64,000 nucleotides of DNA from Streptococcus australis (GCF_015553625.1 NZ_JADNGY010000001.1:124001-188000), one strand, 5' to 3'; positions 7,300 to 17,778 are shown, counted from the first letter of the stretch. The notes: generated by a model not told the origin, from the letters alone. Numbers and translations: made by a program.

Positions 7300-7914
7300 A
7301 TGTCTGCAATCGAAACCATTACAAAAGCTGCCCATCTAATTGATATGAATGATATTATCCGCGAAGGCCACCCAACTTTACGTGCTATCGCTGAAGAGGT
7401 CACTTTCCCACTGTCAGATCAAGAGATCATCCTAGGGGAAAAAATGATGCAGTTCTTGCACCATTCGCAGGATCCTGTCATGGCAGAAAAATTAGGCCTT
7501 CGAGGTGGAGTTGGACTCGCTGCCCCTCAGTTGGACATTTCTAAGCGCATCATTGCCGTTCTCGTCCCAAATCCAGAGGACGAAGAAGGAAATCCTCCAA
7601 AAGAAGCCTACTCCATCCAAGAAGTCATGTACAATCCTAAAATTGTCTCCCACTCAGTCCAAGATGCGGCTCTAGGAGATGGCGAAGGGTGTCTCTCTGT
7701 AGACCGCAACGTTCCTGGTTATGTGGTTCGCCACGCGCGTGTAACGGTAGACTACTATGACAAGACCGGAGAAAAGCACCGTATCAAACTCAAAGGTTAC
7801 AACTCCATTGTGGTCCAACACGAAATCGACCACATCAATGGCGTTATGTTCTACGATCGGATCAATCCGAAGGATCCTTTCGCTGTCAAAGATGGTATGC
7901 TCATTTTAGAATAA
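7300..7914 (+). CDS. def: Peptide deformylase
   Basis: This 204-residue type II deformylase contains all three family motifs in order: [14 protein letters not shown] (Cys metal ligand) and QHEIDHING (two His ligands and catalytic Glu). It removes the formyl group from nascent protein N-termini at the ribosome. A GTG at 7288 is in frame but overlaps the AAGGAG ribosome-binding site, so the ATG at 7300 is the start. Insertions such as [14 protein letters not shown] are usual in the Gram-positive type II form. It is followed by a family 2 repeat. Confidence 0.97.
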   Translation: MSAIETITKAAHLIDMNDIIREGHPTLRAIAEEVTFPLSDQEIILGEKMMQFLHHSQDPVMAEKLGLRGGVGLAAPQLDISKRIIAVLVPNPEDEEGNPPKEAYSIQEVMYNPKIVSHSVQDAALGDGEGCLSVDRNVPGYVVRHARVTVDYYDKTGEKHRIKLKGYNSIVVQHEIDHINGVMFYDRINPKDPFAVKDGMLILE

Positions 7915-7931
7915 GAAAAAAGTATTTTTAA

Positions 7932-8160
7932 AAACTTTCCTTAGGTGAGTACGGACGCCAGCGAACTTCTACGAAGTTCCATGACTAATTATTGAGCCTA
8001 AGGTCTCAATAATTCCGAGTGCTTGAAATCACTGTATTTCAAGCACTTTTTTTCACGGCGGAAAGTTTCATATCTACTTAAAAGATTCAAAGTAATAGAA
8101 ATTATTTTTTAAGCATTATCTAGCTATTTTAAGTTGAAAAGTTTGTCTACATTCTAAAAA
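7932..8160 (+). repeat. Family 2 structured repeat, copy A
   Basis: A core at 7932-8068 is bounded by inverted AAACTTTCC and GGAAAGTTT. It contains the hairpins GAACTTCTACGAAGTTC, a TTGAG/CTCAA-type stem, and AGTGCTTGAAA/TTTCAAGCACT with a T-run. An AT-rich tail of about 90 bp follows and ends AGTTTGTCTACATTCTAAAA, joined directly to the mscS terminator. Copies B and C share the core and the tail end. Confidence 0.85.
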
Positions 8161-8181
8161 AAGACCCATGGGTCTTTTTTT
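8156..8181. terminator. Bidirectional terminator of mscS
   Basis: AAAAAAAGACCC and GGGTCTTTTTTT form a perfect hairpin around AT directly after the mscS stop. It can also stop readthrough from def. Confidence 0.85.
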
Positions 8182-8182
8182 G

Positions 8183-9034
8183 TTAGGGTGTGACAGAGAA
8201 AGTGGTTGGAATCTCGATGCCATTTTGTAAGAGGGCATCATGATATAGTTTGTAATAAAGATGGTAAATGGCCACTTGGCTTCCCGATTGGACCATCATG
8301 GCGACGCGGAAGGAATAACGGCCTGTTCCCTTTTCGATTTGAGGGCCTAAAATCGTTGGACCATCTAAGATTTCTGGATGCTTCTGGGCTTGCTCATCGT
8401 TGACCTGCTGGAAGATTTGATAGATCTTGTCTAGGTCAGTTTGAGCTGAAATTGGCATATCGATGAGGACGCGCTGGTTCCCCCGAGAGAGATTGCTGAC
8501 AACCATAATATTGCGATTGGGTACATAATGCAAGGTCCCATCTGCGTCTCGCACCTGGGTCGTCCGAATGCCCACACTAGAGACGGTTCCAGCGATGGTA
8601 ATCGGACCATTGGTCAAACGAACGGTATCTCCGACGTCTATCTGACGTTCCAGAAGAATAAAGAACCCATTGACCAAGTCTGATAGGAAGCCCTGTGCTC
8701 CTAACCCAATGGCAACTCCGGCAATTCCTGCACCTGCTAAGAGACTGGAGACTGGTAAGCCCAAGATAGAAAGAATCCAGTAGATCAGGATAAAATAGAG
8801 GCAGTAATTCAACAAACTCTCTACCAATCGCAAGATGGTATTCTTACGCGCTTCATCTTGGCCTACATAATTCAGAGACGGCTTCAAGATGCGTTTCACC
8901 AAACTATGGAGCAGTTTTTTTGCAAGAAAAAATAAAACAAATAAAATAGCTAACGAAATCAATTTTAAAACCAATTCATCCATGATCTTGGTCCAATCAA
9001 ACTGACTGACATAGCGGGAAAAAATATTCTTCAT
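8183..9034 (-). CDS. Small mechanosensitive channel, MscS family
   Basis: The 283-residue protein has an N-terminal region with three hydrophobic segments. The third, pore-lining one is rich in Gly/Ala (LLAGAGIAGVAIGLGAQGFL), as in MscS TM3. The beta domain follows (ERQIDVGDTVRL, then VRDADGTLHYVPNRNIMVVSNLSRG), then an alpha/beta C-terminal part. It releases solutes on hypo-osmotic shock. The in-frame TTG at 9046 is only a base or two from the upstream AAGGAG, so I chose the ATG at 9034. It converges on def across the family 2 repeat. Confidence 0.9.
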   Translation of the reverse strand: MKNIFSRYVSQFDWTKIMDELVLKLISLAILFVLFFLAKKLLHSLVKRILKPSLNYVGQDEARKNTILRLVESLLNYCLYFILIYWILSILGLPVSSLLAGAGIAGVAIGLGAQGFLSDLVNGFFILLERQIDVGDTVRLTNGPITIAGTVSSVGIRTTQVRDADGTLHYVPNRNIMVVSNLSRGNQRVLIDMPISAQTDLDKIYQIFQQVNDEQAQKHPEILDGPTILGPQIEKGTGRYSFRVAMMVQSGSQVAIYHLYYKLYHDALLQNGIEIPTTFSVTP

Positions 9035-9183
9035 ACCTTCTATCAATCTCCTTCTCTTTTTCTAATGGTTTGATTATATCAGATTTTAGCCTTTAGAACC
9101 ACTAACCTCCTCTTATACTCACCTTGATTTTCAAACTTATCTATCGTATAATGGACGGTAAACTTTCAATAAAGGAGGTCCTT

Positions 9184-10401
9184 ATGGTCAAACGACTCAT
9201 TCAAACTTGGAACAAAACCAACCTGATGAAGCGGATTGCAATCGGAATCTTCGTTGGAGCCCTTTTAGCTCTGTTGCTTCCTAAAGCATCTGCAATTGGT
9301 CTGTTAGGGGAAATCTTTGTAGGAGGCTTGCGGGCTATTGCTCCTCTTCTAGTCTTCGCCCTTGTCGCTAACGCCCTCTCCCAGCACCAAAAGGGAACCC
9401 AAACCAATATGAAATCAGTCATTGTCCTCTACCTCCTGGGAACTTTTGCGGCAGCCTTGGTAGCGGTCCTGGTGAACTATCTCTTTCCTATTACCATTTC
9501 TTTAACAGGAACTAGTGCTGAAGGAACTTCTCCCGATGGATTAGGGGAAGTCATCAGCAACCTTCTCTTAAAAATCGTGGACAATCCCCTCAATGCCCTT
9601 ATTCAGGCTAATTATATCGGGATTCTATCCTGGGCTGTCGTCTTTGGTGTTGCTATGAGAGAAGCTAGTGAGCACAGCAAGGACCTCCTTCAAACCCTGG
9701 CAGATATCACTTCCAAGATTGTCGAATGGATCATTAACCTTGCGCCATTTGGGATTCTTGGCTTGGTCTATACAACGATTGCAGGACAAGGATTTGATGG
9801 ACTTAAAAGCTATGGCCTCCTCTTACTTCTCTTGGTTGGCACCATGTTCTTCGTCGCTCTAGTCATCAACCCGATTTTTGTCTACATCATGATTCGCAAA
9901 AATCCTTATCCGCTCGTCTTCAAATGTCTACGAGTCAGTGGATTGACCGCCTTCTTTACTAGAAGCTCTGCTGCTAACATCCCTGTCAATATGAAGCTCT
10001 GTAAGGAACTGGGTCTCAATCCTGATACTTACTCGGTCTCTATCCCTCTAGGATCTACTATTAATATGGCCGGAGCTGCCGTTACCATTAATACCTTGAC
10101 CCTAGCTGCTGTCAACACCTTAGGCATCCAGGTCGATTTTGGGACTGCCCTGGTCCTCAGTGTCGTAGCAGCTGTTTCAGCCTGTGGGGCTTCTGGAGTA
10201 GCCGGTGGCTCCCTCCTCTTGATTCCTGTCGCCTGCAGCCTCTTTGGTATCGACAATGATATTGCTATGCAAGTAGTCAGCGTGGGCTTCATTATTGGTG
10301 TCATCCAAGATTCTTGTGAAACAGCTCTCAATTCATCAACAGATGTCCTCTTTACAGCTATTTCTGAAATGAAAGATTGGCCCAAAGAAAAACGCTATTA
10401 A
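9184..10401 (+). CDS. sstT: Na+/serine-threonine symporter SstT
   Basis: This 405-residue dicarboxylate/amino acid:cation symporter (DAACS) begins [10 protein letters not shown] and has about eight membrane segments plus re-entrant loops. Diagnostic stretches include the serine-rich [20 protein letters not shown] and [20 protein letters not shown]. SstT imports serine and threonine with sodium. The ATG has GGAGG five bases upstream; 20 further codons upstream are open but unsupported. The family 1 repeat begins a few bases past its stop and probably terminates it. Confidence 0.92.
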   Translation: MVKRLIQTWNKTNLMKRIAIGIFVGALLALLLPKASAIGLLGEIFVGGLRAIAPLLVFALVANALSQHQKGTQTNMKSVIVLYLLGTFAAALVAVLVNYLFPITISLTGTSAEGTSPDGLGEVISNLLLKIVDNPLNALIQANYIGILSWAVVFGVAMREASEHSKDLLQTLADITSKIVEWIINLAPFGILGLVYTTIAGQGFDGLKSYGLLLLLLVGTMFFVALVINPIFVYIMIRKNPYPLVFKCLRVSGLTAFFTRSSAANIPVNMKLCKELGLNPDTYSVSIPLGSTINMAGAAVTINTLTLAAVNTLGIQVDFGTALVLSVVAAVSACGASGVAGGSLLLIPVACSLFGIDNDIAMQVVSVGFIIGVIQDSCETALNSSTDVLFTAISEMKDWPKEKRY

Positions 10402-10408
10402 GTCAGAA

Positions 10409-10583
10409 GAGAGTGGGACAGAAATCGGTAATTCGTTAGAATTCGATTTCGTCGTCCCACCTCCGCACAGTTGAGTAGGGTTGTAAAAGCTGATGAAATC
10501 AGCGTAGTAGAGCCCACTCAACCACTGCGTCTTGCTCGATAATCCAAAAACAATTGTGAGGCTAGGACTTTTGTCCCAGCCTC
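10409..10583 (-). repeat. Family 1 structured repeat, copy 2 (full, inverted)
   Basis: This is the same element as copy 1 in opposite orientation, from GAGTGGGACAGAAATCGG to TTTTGTCCCAGCCTC. The terminal hairpin GAGGCTAGGACTTTTGTCCC plus the following T-rich stretch looks like an intrinsic terminator for sstT. The right end of the element overlaps the stop codon (10582-10584) of the convergent symporter gene. Confidence 0.85.
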
Positions 10584-11922
10584 ATTTCTTTTTCTTAAAA
10601 TATCGTTTGCTTTCCTTTATAACAATAGGCGATAAGGCTAACAAGGCGATGAGATTCGGCAAGGCCATCAGTCCATTCACAATATCAGCAATGATCCAGA
10701 CCAACTCTAACTGAAGAAAGCCTCCTACTCCCACCATCAGGATAAACAGAAGACGGTAATAGGGAATGAGTTTGACACCCGCCAAAAATTCGACACAGCG
10801 TTCACCATAATAAGACCAACCCAAAATGGTCGTCGTCGCAAACAAGACCAAACAAAGAGTCAGAATGATCCCACCGATGTGGCCAAAGGTCGAGATAAAG
10901 ACCTGTTGGGTCAAATCACTCCCAACTTGCCCCACTGTTGTCCACTGGCCAGATACTAAAATAGCTAGACCAGTTAGGCTACAAATAATTATGGTATCGA
11001 TGAAGGTCCCGGTCATGGAAATCAAACCTTGTTCCACTGGCTCTTCCGTCTTCGCTGCAGCTGCTGCAATCGGTGCCGATCCCAGTCCTGACTCATTAGA
11101 GAACACTCCACGCGCCACCCCTTTTTGAATCGCCTCTTTCACCAAGGCTCCAGAAAAACCACCTATAGCCGCAGTTCCTGTAAAAGCACCTTGGAAAACT
11201 TGAGATAGAACGGTCGGCACTTGGTCCATATTCAAGACAATAATATAAACTGTCGCGAAGATATAGGCTGCAGCCATAAAAGGAACCACCTTTTCGGAAA
11301 CCTTGGAAATCCAATGAATTCCCCCAAATATGACAGCCGAAACGATTCCTGCAATGACCAGACTAGCGACTTGAGGGGAAAGTTGAAAACTAGTCTTCAA
11401 AGCGCCCGTAATGGCATTCACCTGGGTCATGGTTCCAATCCCAAAGAGAGCCACCAAGACACCTGCCAGGGCAAAGAAGATGGCAAGGGGACGCCATTTT
11501 TCACCCATCCCATGGAGAATATAGTACATGGGCCCTCCTGAAATATGACCATTGTCATCCTTGGTTCGGTAGCGAATGGCCAACAAACCTTCTGCATACT
11601 TGGTCGCCATCCCAAAGAAGGCTGCCATCCACATCCAAAAGAGGGCACCTGGACCTCCTGTCTGAATAGCTGTCGCTACTCCGACAATATTTCCTGTCCC
11701 AACTGTCGCTGCCAAGGCTGTTGCCAAGGCTCCGAAGCTAGAGATATCCCCTTCTCCTTGATCTTCTGTAAAAATGAGCCGAAAAGCTTGGGGTAAACGA
11801 AAAACTTGCAACAAGCCCAAGCGGAAGCTCAGATAAATCCCAGTCCCCACCAAGAGGATCAAAAGGGGAGCTCCCCAGACCACATTATCTACTTGTTTAA
11901 AAAACGCCAACCAATTTGTCAT
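10582..11922 (-). CDS. Alanine/glycine:cation symporter (AGCS)
   Basis: This 446-residue protein has about ten membrane segments and the AGCS pattern: ALAATVGTGNIVGVATAI near residue 70, GGPGALFWMWMAAFFGMATKYAE, and GVFSNESGLGSAPIAAAAAKT. It takes up alanine or glycine with sodium. The gene sits behind a glycine riboswitch on the same strand, so glycine is very probably a physiological substrate or signal. Its C-terminus is a lysine run ending in the flanking repeat. The ATG is preceded by a weak AAGGAT-like site. Confidence 0.92.
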   Translation of the reverse strand: MTNWLAFFKQVDNVVWGAPLLILLVGTGIYLSFRLGLLQVFRLPQAFRLIFTEDQGEGDISSFGALATALAATVGTGNIVGVATAIQTGGPGALFWMWMAAFFGMATKYAEGLLAIRYRTKDDNGHISGGPMYYILHGMGEKWRPLAIFFALAGVLVALFGIGTMTQVNAITGALKTSFQLSPQVASLVIAGIVSAVIFGGIHWISKVSEKVVPFMAAAYIFATVYIIVLNMDQVPTVLSQVFQGAFTGTAAIGGFSGALVKEAIQKGVARGVFSNESGLGSAPIAAAAAKTEEPVEQGLISMTGTFIDTIIICSLTGLAILVSGQWTTVGQVGSDLTQQVFISTFGHIGGIILTLCLVLFATTTILGWSYYGERCVEFLAGVKLIPYYRLLFILMVGVGGFLQLELVWIIADIVNGLMALPNLIALLALSPIVIKESKRYFKKKK

Positions 11923-12011
11923 CCTTATCTATTTCTCCTTTTATTATTTGTCTAGCTTTAGAAAGGGATAGCCATCCACTTCCTCCACATCATCTATCCA
12001 ATCATCCAAGG

Positions 12012-12046
12012 AGAAAAAGAAAGAGCACATGTCAAAACATGTACTC
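12012..12046 (-). terminator. Riboswitch expression-platform terminator
   Basis: On the minus strand, GAGTACATGT and ACATGTGCTC pair (one G-T) and are followed by TTTCTTTTTC. The hairpin lies between the glycine aptamer and the symporter start, so it is the likely on/off element. Confidence 0.75.
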
Positions 12047-12081
12047 TGGTGCTCCAAATAAAAACCAAAAAGGCTTCTATC

Positions 12082-12168
12082 TTTTGCTCTGTCCTTTTAC
12101 CTGAGAGTTTGAGTAGAATGCTCTACCTTGCCCCTTCGGTGCCTTTACGGTCTCTCCAGAGTTCCGTC
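12082..12168 (-). ncRNA. Glycine riboswitch aptamer
   Basis: Read on the minus strand, this leader contains the conserved glycine-aptamer blocks in order: CTGGAGAGACCG, GCACCGAAGGGGCAAG and CTCTCAGGTAAAAGGACAGAG (given here in parts). I see one complete aptamer; the stretch 5' of it (12170-12215) lacks a second full set and may be a ghost aptamer. It precedes the AGCS symporter gene, and a terminator lies between them, so control is by transcription attenuation. Whether glycine switches the gene on or off cannot be read directly; in streptococci repression of uptake by glycine would make sense. Confidence 0.93.
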
Positions 12169-12235
12169 CATTTCACAGTCATAGGAAGGCCCTACTTCTG
12201 AAAAACTTCATCCGGTATGATGTTCAATTTGTTCT

Positions 12236-12264
12236 ATTTTAGCATAATTTGAAAAACAGGTCAA
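12236..12264 (-). promoter_or_regulatory. Promoter of riboswitch-symporter transcript
   Basis: On the minus strand, -35 TTGACC (12259-12264) and -10 TAAAAT (12236-12241) are 17 bp apart. They start a leader of about 300 nt that contains the glycine aptamer. Confidence 0.75.
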
Positions 12265-12305
12265 TATTTTCAGAAACCATCATGAAATAGCACAACTTAG
12301 CCCAA

Positions 12306-13724
12306 CTAATCACTCAAAGAAAAATGGTTGGTCATCAGGTTGCTAGCATCCAACAAGACCTTATCCAATAAGCGATCCGTCGCTTCTTGAATCTGATCAC
12401 TCATTTCCTGATTTTCTCTTTCAAAATCAACGGTTTGTCCTGCTGCCAAGGCTTGATCCACTCGTCCAATCCGGGCATGGCCAAGGGCCATAGTGCTTTC
12501 TTGGTAATCTTCTAAATCTCCAACATGATGACTATAGTGGGCATCTGCCAGACCAGCAATAATCCGATTGGTCCAATAGAAGGAATCTGTCGTCACTTTT
12601 TCTGTCGTGTTGGCAAAATAATCCGGTGTCGTATCGACCTGGGTAAAGAATGGAACCGCCGTATTGAAGGGCATAGACCCATAGCAAAGCCATTGAATGC
12701 CGGTTGTTTCTTGTGGACGATTTGGTCGCAATTGGAGAATAGCCGTCTGGCTAGTCCGGTTGATACCAATGGTGCGGAAGGTCCGACGACTATGAGTATC
12801 TCCTTCTGAACCATAGGGATCATAAGCTGAATCCTGATAGTGACTGCTAAGGACATATTTGACATCTTCAATCGTAATCTTGCGATAAGGTTTTTGGCAC
12901 CAAGGAAGGAAGAAGGAACGAGGATCTTGCTCCACTTCTGGGTTGAGGAAACGTTGAATATCCCAAGCACGTGGTGTGTTGTAATGACGGTCCTTGTCTC
13001 GTTGGCTACCAAAAGCATAACGAGGGTTAAAGGACGAACCATCGAAATCCAAGACCAAGTGGTGACGTTCCACGAAATCTTTCAAGTCTGGATCACATAA
13101 AAACTCTTCCGGACGATCAAACTCAAAGCGATCACTTCCCAATTGATTGGGATTGATCACATAGGCATCGTCAGGTACACGGCGGGCCATCCAGTGATGA
13201 CCTCCAATGGTTTCCAACCACCAGATTTCATTGACATCGCTGATAGCCACTCCATTAGACTCATAAGTCCCGTATTCCTCTAGGAGTTTCCCCAAGCGTA
13301 GTACGCCCTCGCGAGCAGTCTGGACATAAGGAAGAACTAAGGTCAGCATATCTTCCTCCCCAATGCCACTTTCCACCAGAGGATCCGCCCCCAAGACTCG
13401 GCTATTGGTCGTAATGGTCTCTGTCTCACTCATGGCTACATTGTAACGATTAATCCCCGCTTCTCCCCAGATACCATCTTTTGGAATGGCATCCGGAACT
13501 GCTGTGTAACGAACAGGATTGTCGGGCAGGTCTATCTCAAAACGAGATAAGACTGACCGATAATGACGGGGTTGATCCTCCGGTTGAACGACGATAAATT
13601 TCTTCGGGGTAAACACTCCATTTTGAGAGTCTTCCGTGCGAGCTACAATTGTTGAACCATCATAACTGGCATCTTTTCCGACTAGAATGGTGGTGCAAGA
13701 ATCTGACGAACGATTAGGGGTCAT
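12306..13724 (-). CDS. pepDA: C69-family dipeptidase (PepDA-like)
   Basis: The 472-residue Ntn-hydrolase-type dipeptidase has Cys10 in [20 protein letters not shown], followed by [10 protein letters not shown], the usual context of the family's N-terminal nucleophile. Other family blocks include [19 protein letters not shown] and [21 protein letters not shown]. It hydrolyses dipeptides in the cytoplasm. Nine residues precede the Cys, so the protein must be trimmed to expose it, as in relatives with short propeptides. I see no lipobox or signal peptide. It stands alone between the riboswitch region and mutS2. Confidence 0.87.
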   Translation of the reverse strand: MTPNRSSDSCTTILVGKDASYDGSTIVARTEDSQNGVFTPKKFIVVQPEDQPRHYRSVLSRFEIDLPDNPVRYTAVPDAIPKDGIWGEAGINRYNVAMSETETITTNSRVLGADPLVESGIGEEDMLTLVLPYVQTAREGVLRLGKLLEEYGTYESNGVAISDVNEIWWLETIGGHHWMARRVPDDAYVINPNQLGSDRFEFDRPEEFLCDPDLKDFVERHHLVLDFDGSSFNPRYAFGSQRDKDRHYNTPRAWDIQRFLNPEVEQDPRSFFLPWCQKPYRKITIEDVKYVLSSHYQDSAYDPYGSEGDTHSRRTFRTIGINRTSQTAILQLRPNRPQETTGIQWLCYGSMPFNTAVPFFTQVDTTPDYFANTTEKVTTDSFYWTNRIIAGLADAHYSHHVGDLEDYQESTMALGHARIGRVDQALAAGQTVDFERENQEMSDQIQEATDRLLDKVLLDASNLMTNHFSLSD

Positions 13725-13804
13725 AAGCTTTCCTACTTTCCGTTTAAACTGACTGTATTATAGCAAAAAGCGTGCCTGATGGAAAGGCACGACTGACTCT
13801 TTGC

Positions 13805-16141
13805 TTATTTAAAGGTCACAATTGTTGCTCCGCTTCCTCCTGCATTTTGAGGAGCGTATTCAAAGCTTTTCACATGCTTATTGCGACGAAGGTACTTGGT
13901 GACCCCTTCCCGGATGACCCCCGTTCCAATTCCGTGGATGATATCGACTTGGGCCATATTGTTGAGAAGGGCTTGGTCGATAAAGCTGTCTAATTCTTCC
14001 ATAGCTTCCTCATATCGTTTGCCACGAAGGTCCAAGCGAGCCCGAGGCCCATTGGTATTGGAACGTTTGACCACGTGGACCTGACGTTTTTTCGGTTGAG
14101 AACTGTCCTTTTCAGCTTTCAGGAGATTAAATTCTTTTTCTTCCAAGGTCATTTTGATTAGTCCCACTTGGGCTTCCCAACGACCATCTTTGAGTTGCTT
14201 GGTAAGACTTCCTCTTTGCCCATAGCTGATCACCAAGATCTCATCTCCTACTTTTGGAGCACGGGCTTTTTTAGCCTGTTTCAAGACCTTGTTTTTCGAT
14301 AGGTCGACCGTTTCTGGAGCCAATTTCTTCAACTGAGACTTGGCTTCAATAATTTCATGGGGCTTCAGTTGCGATTTGGCATGGAGACCTTGTAAGATCT
14401 GGTCGCTTTCTGCTAGAGCAAGATCTACAATTTCTTGCGCTTCTTTACGAGCCTTGTTGAGCTCTGTCTCCCGCTCTCGGGTCAATTCATTGTACAATTT
14501 CTTGAGGACGCGGTTGAATTTCAGGTTTTCCTGTTCGACATCTCGAATGGACTCGAGACGTTTGCGACTTTCCAGGGTCTGGGCTTCCAATTTTTCAATG
14601 ATGCGGTTGACATCCCGATCCTGATTGGTCATTCCTTGTGCCTGATTCACAATCACTTCTGACAAGCCTAGGCGACGCGCGATTTCAAAGGCATTGGATC
14701 GCCCCGGAACCCCCTGCATAAAGCGATAAGTTGGTCGTAAGGTATCAGTATCAAATTCCATGCTGGCATTTTGGACACCAAGGGTTTCAATCCCATAGGC
14801 CTTAAGTTCTGGATAGTGGGTGGTCGCCATGGTCTTGATCCCTCGTAAACGGAGATCTTCTAGAATAGCGATGGCTAGCGAAGCTCCTTCCTGAGGATCT
14901 GTTCCGGCCCCCAACTCATCTAGCAAGACCAAGGATTCCTCATCGACCTGCTCTAAAATAGAGACAATATTGGTCATGTGACTGGAGAAGGTGGAAAGGC
15001 TTTGCTCAATCGACTGTTCATCCCCGATATCCGAGAAGATTTGCGTGAAGACTGCCACCTTACTCCCAGGCTCCGCTAGGATAGGCAGGCCTGACTGGGC
15101 CATTAATTGGGCTAGTCCCAAGGTCTTCAGCATGATGGTCTTCCCACCCGTATTAGGTCCTGTAATCACAATCTCTGTGAGGTCTTTTCCAAAGTGGACA
15201 TCATTGGGGACAGCCTTCTCAATCAAGGGATGGCGAACCTGCAAGAGCTGAATTTCACCTTGATCTGACAAGGCTGGAATAGTTCCTTTTCGGTCTTGTA
15301 AAAAGCGATGTTTAGCACGAACGAGGTCAATATGACCGATTAGCCAAGCATTATTCCGGATTTCCCCCGCATGAGGCCGAAGAAGGTTTGAAATTTCTTC
15401 CAATATCCGAAGCATCTCAAAGCGTTCATCCGCCCGATGGTTAGCAATCTCTTCATTGAGATTGACGACCGCTCGAGGTTCGATATAGACGGTATTTCCA
15501 CTAGCTGAAATATCATGCACCACACCGGCAATCCGATTACGGTAAGTGTTTTTAACCGGCAAAACATTTCGCCCATTTCTGCTAGCAATGATCTGATCAG
15601 CCAACATTTCTGACTTGGTCTTCAGCAATTCTTGGAGAATGTCTCTTACTTGGTGTTCATTCTCTTGAATACGCCGACGAATTTTGGCCAAGGTTTCACT
15701 GGCAAAGTTTTCAATAAATCCAGCCTCATTAATGGCATGTAGACTTCCCTGCAACTGTGGAAGATCGACTAGATTTTCAAAAATTCGATCCAGTTTTTCC
15801 AAGCGGACATTTTCTAATTCATCATAAAAATTTCGCAATTCATGGGTCACACGCAAGACTTTCTTCACCGCTAATAATTCATCAATATTAAGCGATGTTT
15901 CTAGTTCTAAACGTTTGGTCACTGGACGAATTTCTTGGATGGTGGGCACGCTAAAGTGCGGATGCTCCACAAATATCTGAGCCATATCCGCCATCTCAAG
16001 AAAGGCGGTTTCAATTGCTTCTTTTTTTGTAAGCGGGGCTAATTCCTGCAACTCTACTTCACCCTGCTCCGTTTGCAAATAGGGCTCTACTAAGTTTTTG
16101 ACTTTTTGAAACTCTAAGGTTTCGAGAATTTTTTGATTCAT
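13805..16141 (-). CDS. mutS2: MutS2 endonuclease/ATPase
   Basis: This 778-residue protein lacks the mismatch-recognition domain of MutS. It has a central ATPase with Walker [16 protein letters not shown] and a Walker B/D-loop with [20 protein letters not shown]. After a long coiled coil (about 515-620) it ends in a Smr nuclease domain ([20 protein letters not shown] and [14 protein letters not shown]). MutS2 proteins suppress homologous recombination and, in Bacillus, act on collided ribosomes. The ATG at 16141 has TGGAG five bases upstream. It is the last gene of zapA-cvpA-mutS2. Confidence 0.94.
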   Translation of the reverse strand: MNQKILETLEFQKVKNLVEPYLQTEQGEVELQELAPLTKKEAIETAFLEMADMAQIFVEHPHFSVPTIQEIRPVTKRLELETSLNIDELLAVKKVLRVTHELRNFYDELENVRLEKLDRIFENLVDLPQLQGSLHAINEAGFIENFASETLAKIRRRIQENEHQVRDILQELLKTKSEMLADQIIASRNGRNVLPVKNTYRNRIAGVVHDISASGNTVYIEPRAVVNLNEEIANHRADERFEMLRILEEISNLLRPHAGEIRNNAWLIGHIDLVRAKHRFLQDRKGTIPALSDQGEIQLLQVRHPLIEKAVPNDVHFGKDLTEIVITGPNTGGKTIMLKTLGLAQLMAQSGLPILAEPGSKVAVFTQIFSDIGDEQSIEQSLSTFSSHMTNIVSILEQVDEESLVLLDELGAGTDPQEGASLAIAILEDLRLRGIKTMATTHYPELKAYGIETLGVQNASMEFDTDTLRPTYRFMQGVPGRSNAFEIARRLGLSEVIVNQAQGMTNQDRDVNRIIEKLEAQTLESRKRLESIRDVEQENLKFNRVLKKLYNELTRERETELNKARKEAQEIVDLALAESDQILQGLHAKSQLKPHEIIEAKSQLKKLAPETVDLSKNKVLKQAKKARAPKVGDEILVISYGQRGSLTKQLKDGRWEAQVGLIKMTLEEKEFNLLKAEKDSSQPKKRQVHVVKRSNTNGPRARLDLRGKRYEEAMEELDSFIDQALLNNMAQVDIIHGIGTGVIREGVTKYLRRNKHVKSFEYAPQNAGGSGATIVTFK

Positions 16142-16236
16142 GTTTCTCCACAACAGAAAAGGAGGCTGATTTTGGTCTGAGCCTCCCCTTCCTTTCTATA
16201 ATATCTCTCATGAACTTTACACATGATGAGAAGTGA

Positions 16237-16791
16237 TTACGCACCTAAGATTTTTACAACCCAAAGTTGTTTCAAGAGGCCTGCTGTAAGGGGGCTATAC
16301 TGCACCATAAAACGAATGAGGAAACTTCCATGGAGTCGATCTTGAATGGCTGCCATAGGGATTGTTGATAAAATCGTGAATCCCATTTGCAGAACAAAGT
16401 AGCTCACCAGGACAGCTAATACACCACTGGCGATCTGAAACGGAAACTCCTCCCATTTTTCAGGCGTTGGAATCAAGGGAATAAAGAGTCCAATCACTCG
16501 ACCAATCGCATAGACCAAAACAAACAAGATGAAATAAGCTAAACCAGCGTAAAAAACTTTGTCTAAGTGAAAGAGTTGGTCTGCACCATAAAAATAGGAT
16601 TTTGAAGCTTGTGTTGCACTCGAAAATGGAATCCATAGACTAATGGTTTTTGCCAAGGACTGATAGCCTGAGCCTGCGACCAACATGGCCACAATCATGG
16701 TTAAAAAATAATATCCTTGAAGCAAAAATCCTCGTGAATACCCAATATAAAAACTCCAAGCTAGGATGAATAAAATCAGGATTGAAAACAT
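16237..16791 (-). CDS. CvpA family membrane protein
   Basis: The 184-residue protein has four or five hydrophobic segments, beginning MFSILILFILAWSFYIGYSRGF, the typical CvpA entry helix. CvpA homologues affect colicin V production and envelope stress tolerance; the molecular role is unsettled. The ATG at 16791 has GGGGAG upstream, and an upstream in-frame start would overlap zapA heavily. It lies 10 bp downstream of zapA and about 95 bp upstream of mutS2, a widely conserved order in Firmicutes. Confidence 0.85.
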   Translation of the reverse strand: MFSILILFILAWSFYIGYSRGFLLQGYYFLTMIVAMLVAGSGYQSLAKTISLWIPFSSATQASKSYFYGADQLFHLDKVFYAGLAYFILFVLVYAIGRVIGLFIPLIPTPEKWEEFPFQIASGVLAVLVSYFVLQMGFTILSTIPMAAIQDRLHGSFLIRFMVQYSPLTAGLLKQLWVVKILGA

Positions 16792-16801
16792 GCAACTCCC
16801 C

Positions 16802-17092
16802 TTAATTAGATGATCTACCGACCAGGCCATCTAGGGCCTTGCGACGAAAATCTTCCAATTCTTTTTCCTTATCGTCAAACTCAATCTCACGACTCAATTG
16901 TGTTGATAAACTATTGATTGCTAGTAAAATAGCCAGGGTCTCATCATCAGCAGCTGGCATTTGTTCTTTAATCGCTTCATATTTTTCCTTCGCGACCCGT
17001 TCAACTTCTTCCATGAAGAGATTATCATGATTGGTTGTGAGAGTCAGCGATTTATTACCGAAAGTAAATTTGTATCTATTTAAGCTGGACAT
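16802..17092 (-). CDS. zapA: Cell division protein ZapA
   Basis: This 96-residue protein begins MSSLNRYKFTFGNKSLTLTTN, the short beta-strand head of ZapA. A long helical coiled coil follows (about 25-90). ZapA binds FtsZ and promotes filament bundling at the Z ring. The start is the ATG at 17092; the GTG at 17101 lies inside the GAGGTG ribosome-binding site. It is the first gene of the zapA-cvpA-mutS2 set. Confidence 0.85.
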   Translation of the reverse strand: MSSLNRYKFTFGNKSLTLTTNHDNLFMEEVERVAKEKYEAIKEQMPAADDETLAILLAINSLSTQLSREIEFDDKEKELEDFRRKALDGLVGRSSN

Positions 17093-17243
17093 AAAAATCA
17101 CCTCACGATATTATATCAAAATCTAGCCCGCTTGTCAGTAGGAAAATCCCCTTCCCATAGGAAATACTGGACACTAGGGCCACGGTTTAACTTTTTTCGA
17201 CTCAAGCGTGATACAATAGAGAAAGTAGGAAAGGACGTGTAAA

Positions 17244-17723
17244 ATGATTATCTATGATTTCACCATAATGGCCCAAGATGGGAGCCCCTTCTCCCTCGAA
17301 GCATACCGAGGCCAAGTGCTCCTCATCGTCAATACAGCAACTGGTTGCGGTCTGACGCCTCAATACCAGGGATTGCAAGAGCTCTATGAGCGCTACCATG
17401 ACCAAGGATTTGAAATCCTTGACTTTCCATGCAATCAATTTATGGGCCAAGCGCCGGGTAGTGCGGAGGAGATAAATCAATTTTGTAGCCTCCATTACCA
17501 AACCAGCTTCCCACGCTTCGCAAAAATAAAAGTCAATGGGAAAGAAGCCAGCCCCCTCTACCAATGGTTAAAAGAACAAGCTAGTGGTCCCTTGGGCTCC
17601 CGCATTGAATGGAATTTCGCCAAATTCTTGATTGATCGCCAAGGCCAAGTCATCCACCGCTTCTCTTCAAAAACTGATCCTCAAGCAATTGAAGCAAGCC
17701 TAAAAGAAGTTCTTTCAGACTAA
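17244..17723 (+). CDS. Glutathione peroxidase family protein
   Basis: This 159-residue thioredoxin-fold peroxidase has the catalytic Cys at residue 35 in [12 protein letters not shown], the Gln in LDFPCNQF and the Trp in [11 protein letters not shown]. Bacterial cysteine-type members usually reduce peroxides with thioredoxin rather than glutathione. The second cysteine in FPCNQF fits a thioredoxin-dependent cycle. AAAGGA precedes the ATG. It is divergent from zapA and followed 55 bp later by rnhC. Confidence 0.92.
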   Translation: MIIYDFTIMAQDGSPFSLEAYRGQVLLIVNTATGCGLTPQYQGLQELYERYHDQGFEILDFPCNQFMGQAPGSAEEINQFCSLHYQTSFPRFAKIKVNGKEASPLYQWLKEQASGPLGSRIEWNFAKFLIDRQGQVIHRFSSKTDPQAIEASLKEVLSD

Positions 17724-17778
17724 ATTCGGCTGGTCTTTTTCTGGCCTTTCATCTAGCTTTTATGATACAATAAGGGCT

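Noticed and set aside
10336-10521. Minus-strand frame covering part of family 1 copy 2
   Set aside because: A matching frame (similar peptide around YYADFISFY) appears over copy 1 only because the DNA element is repeated. The hairpins explain the conservation better than a protein.
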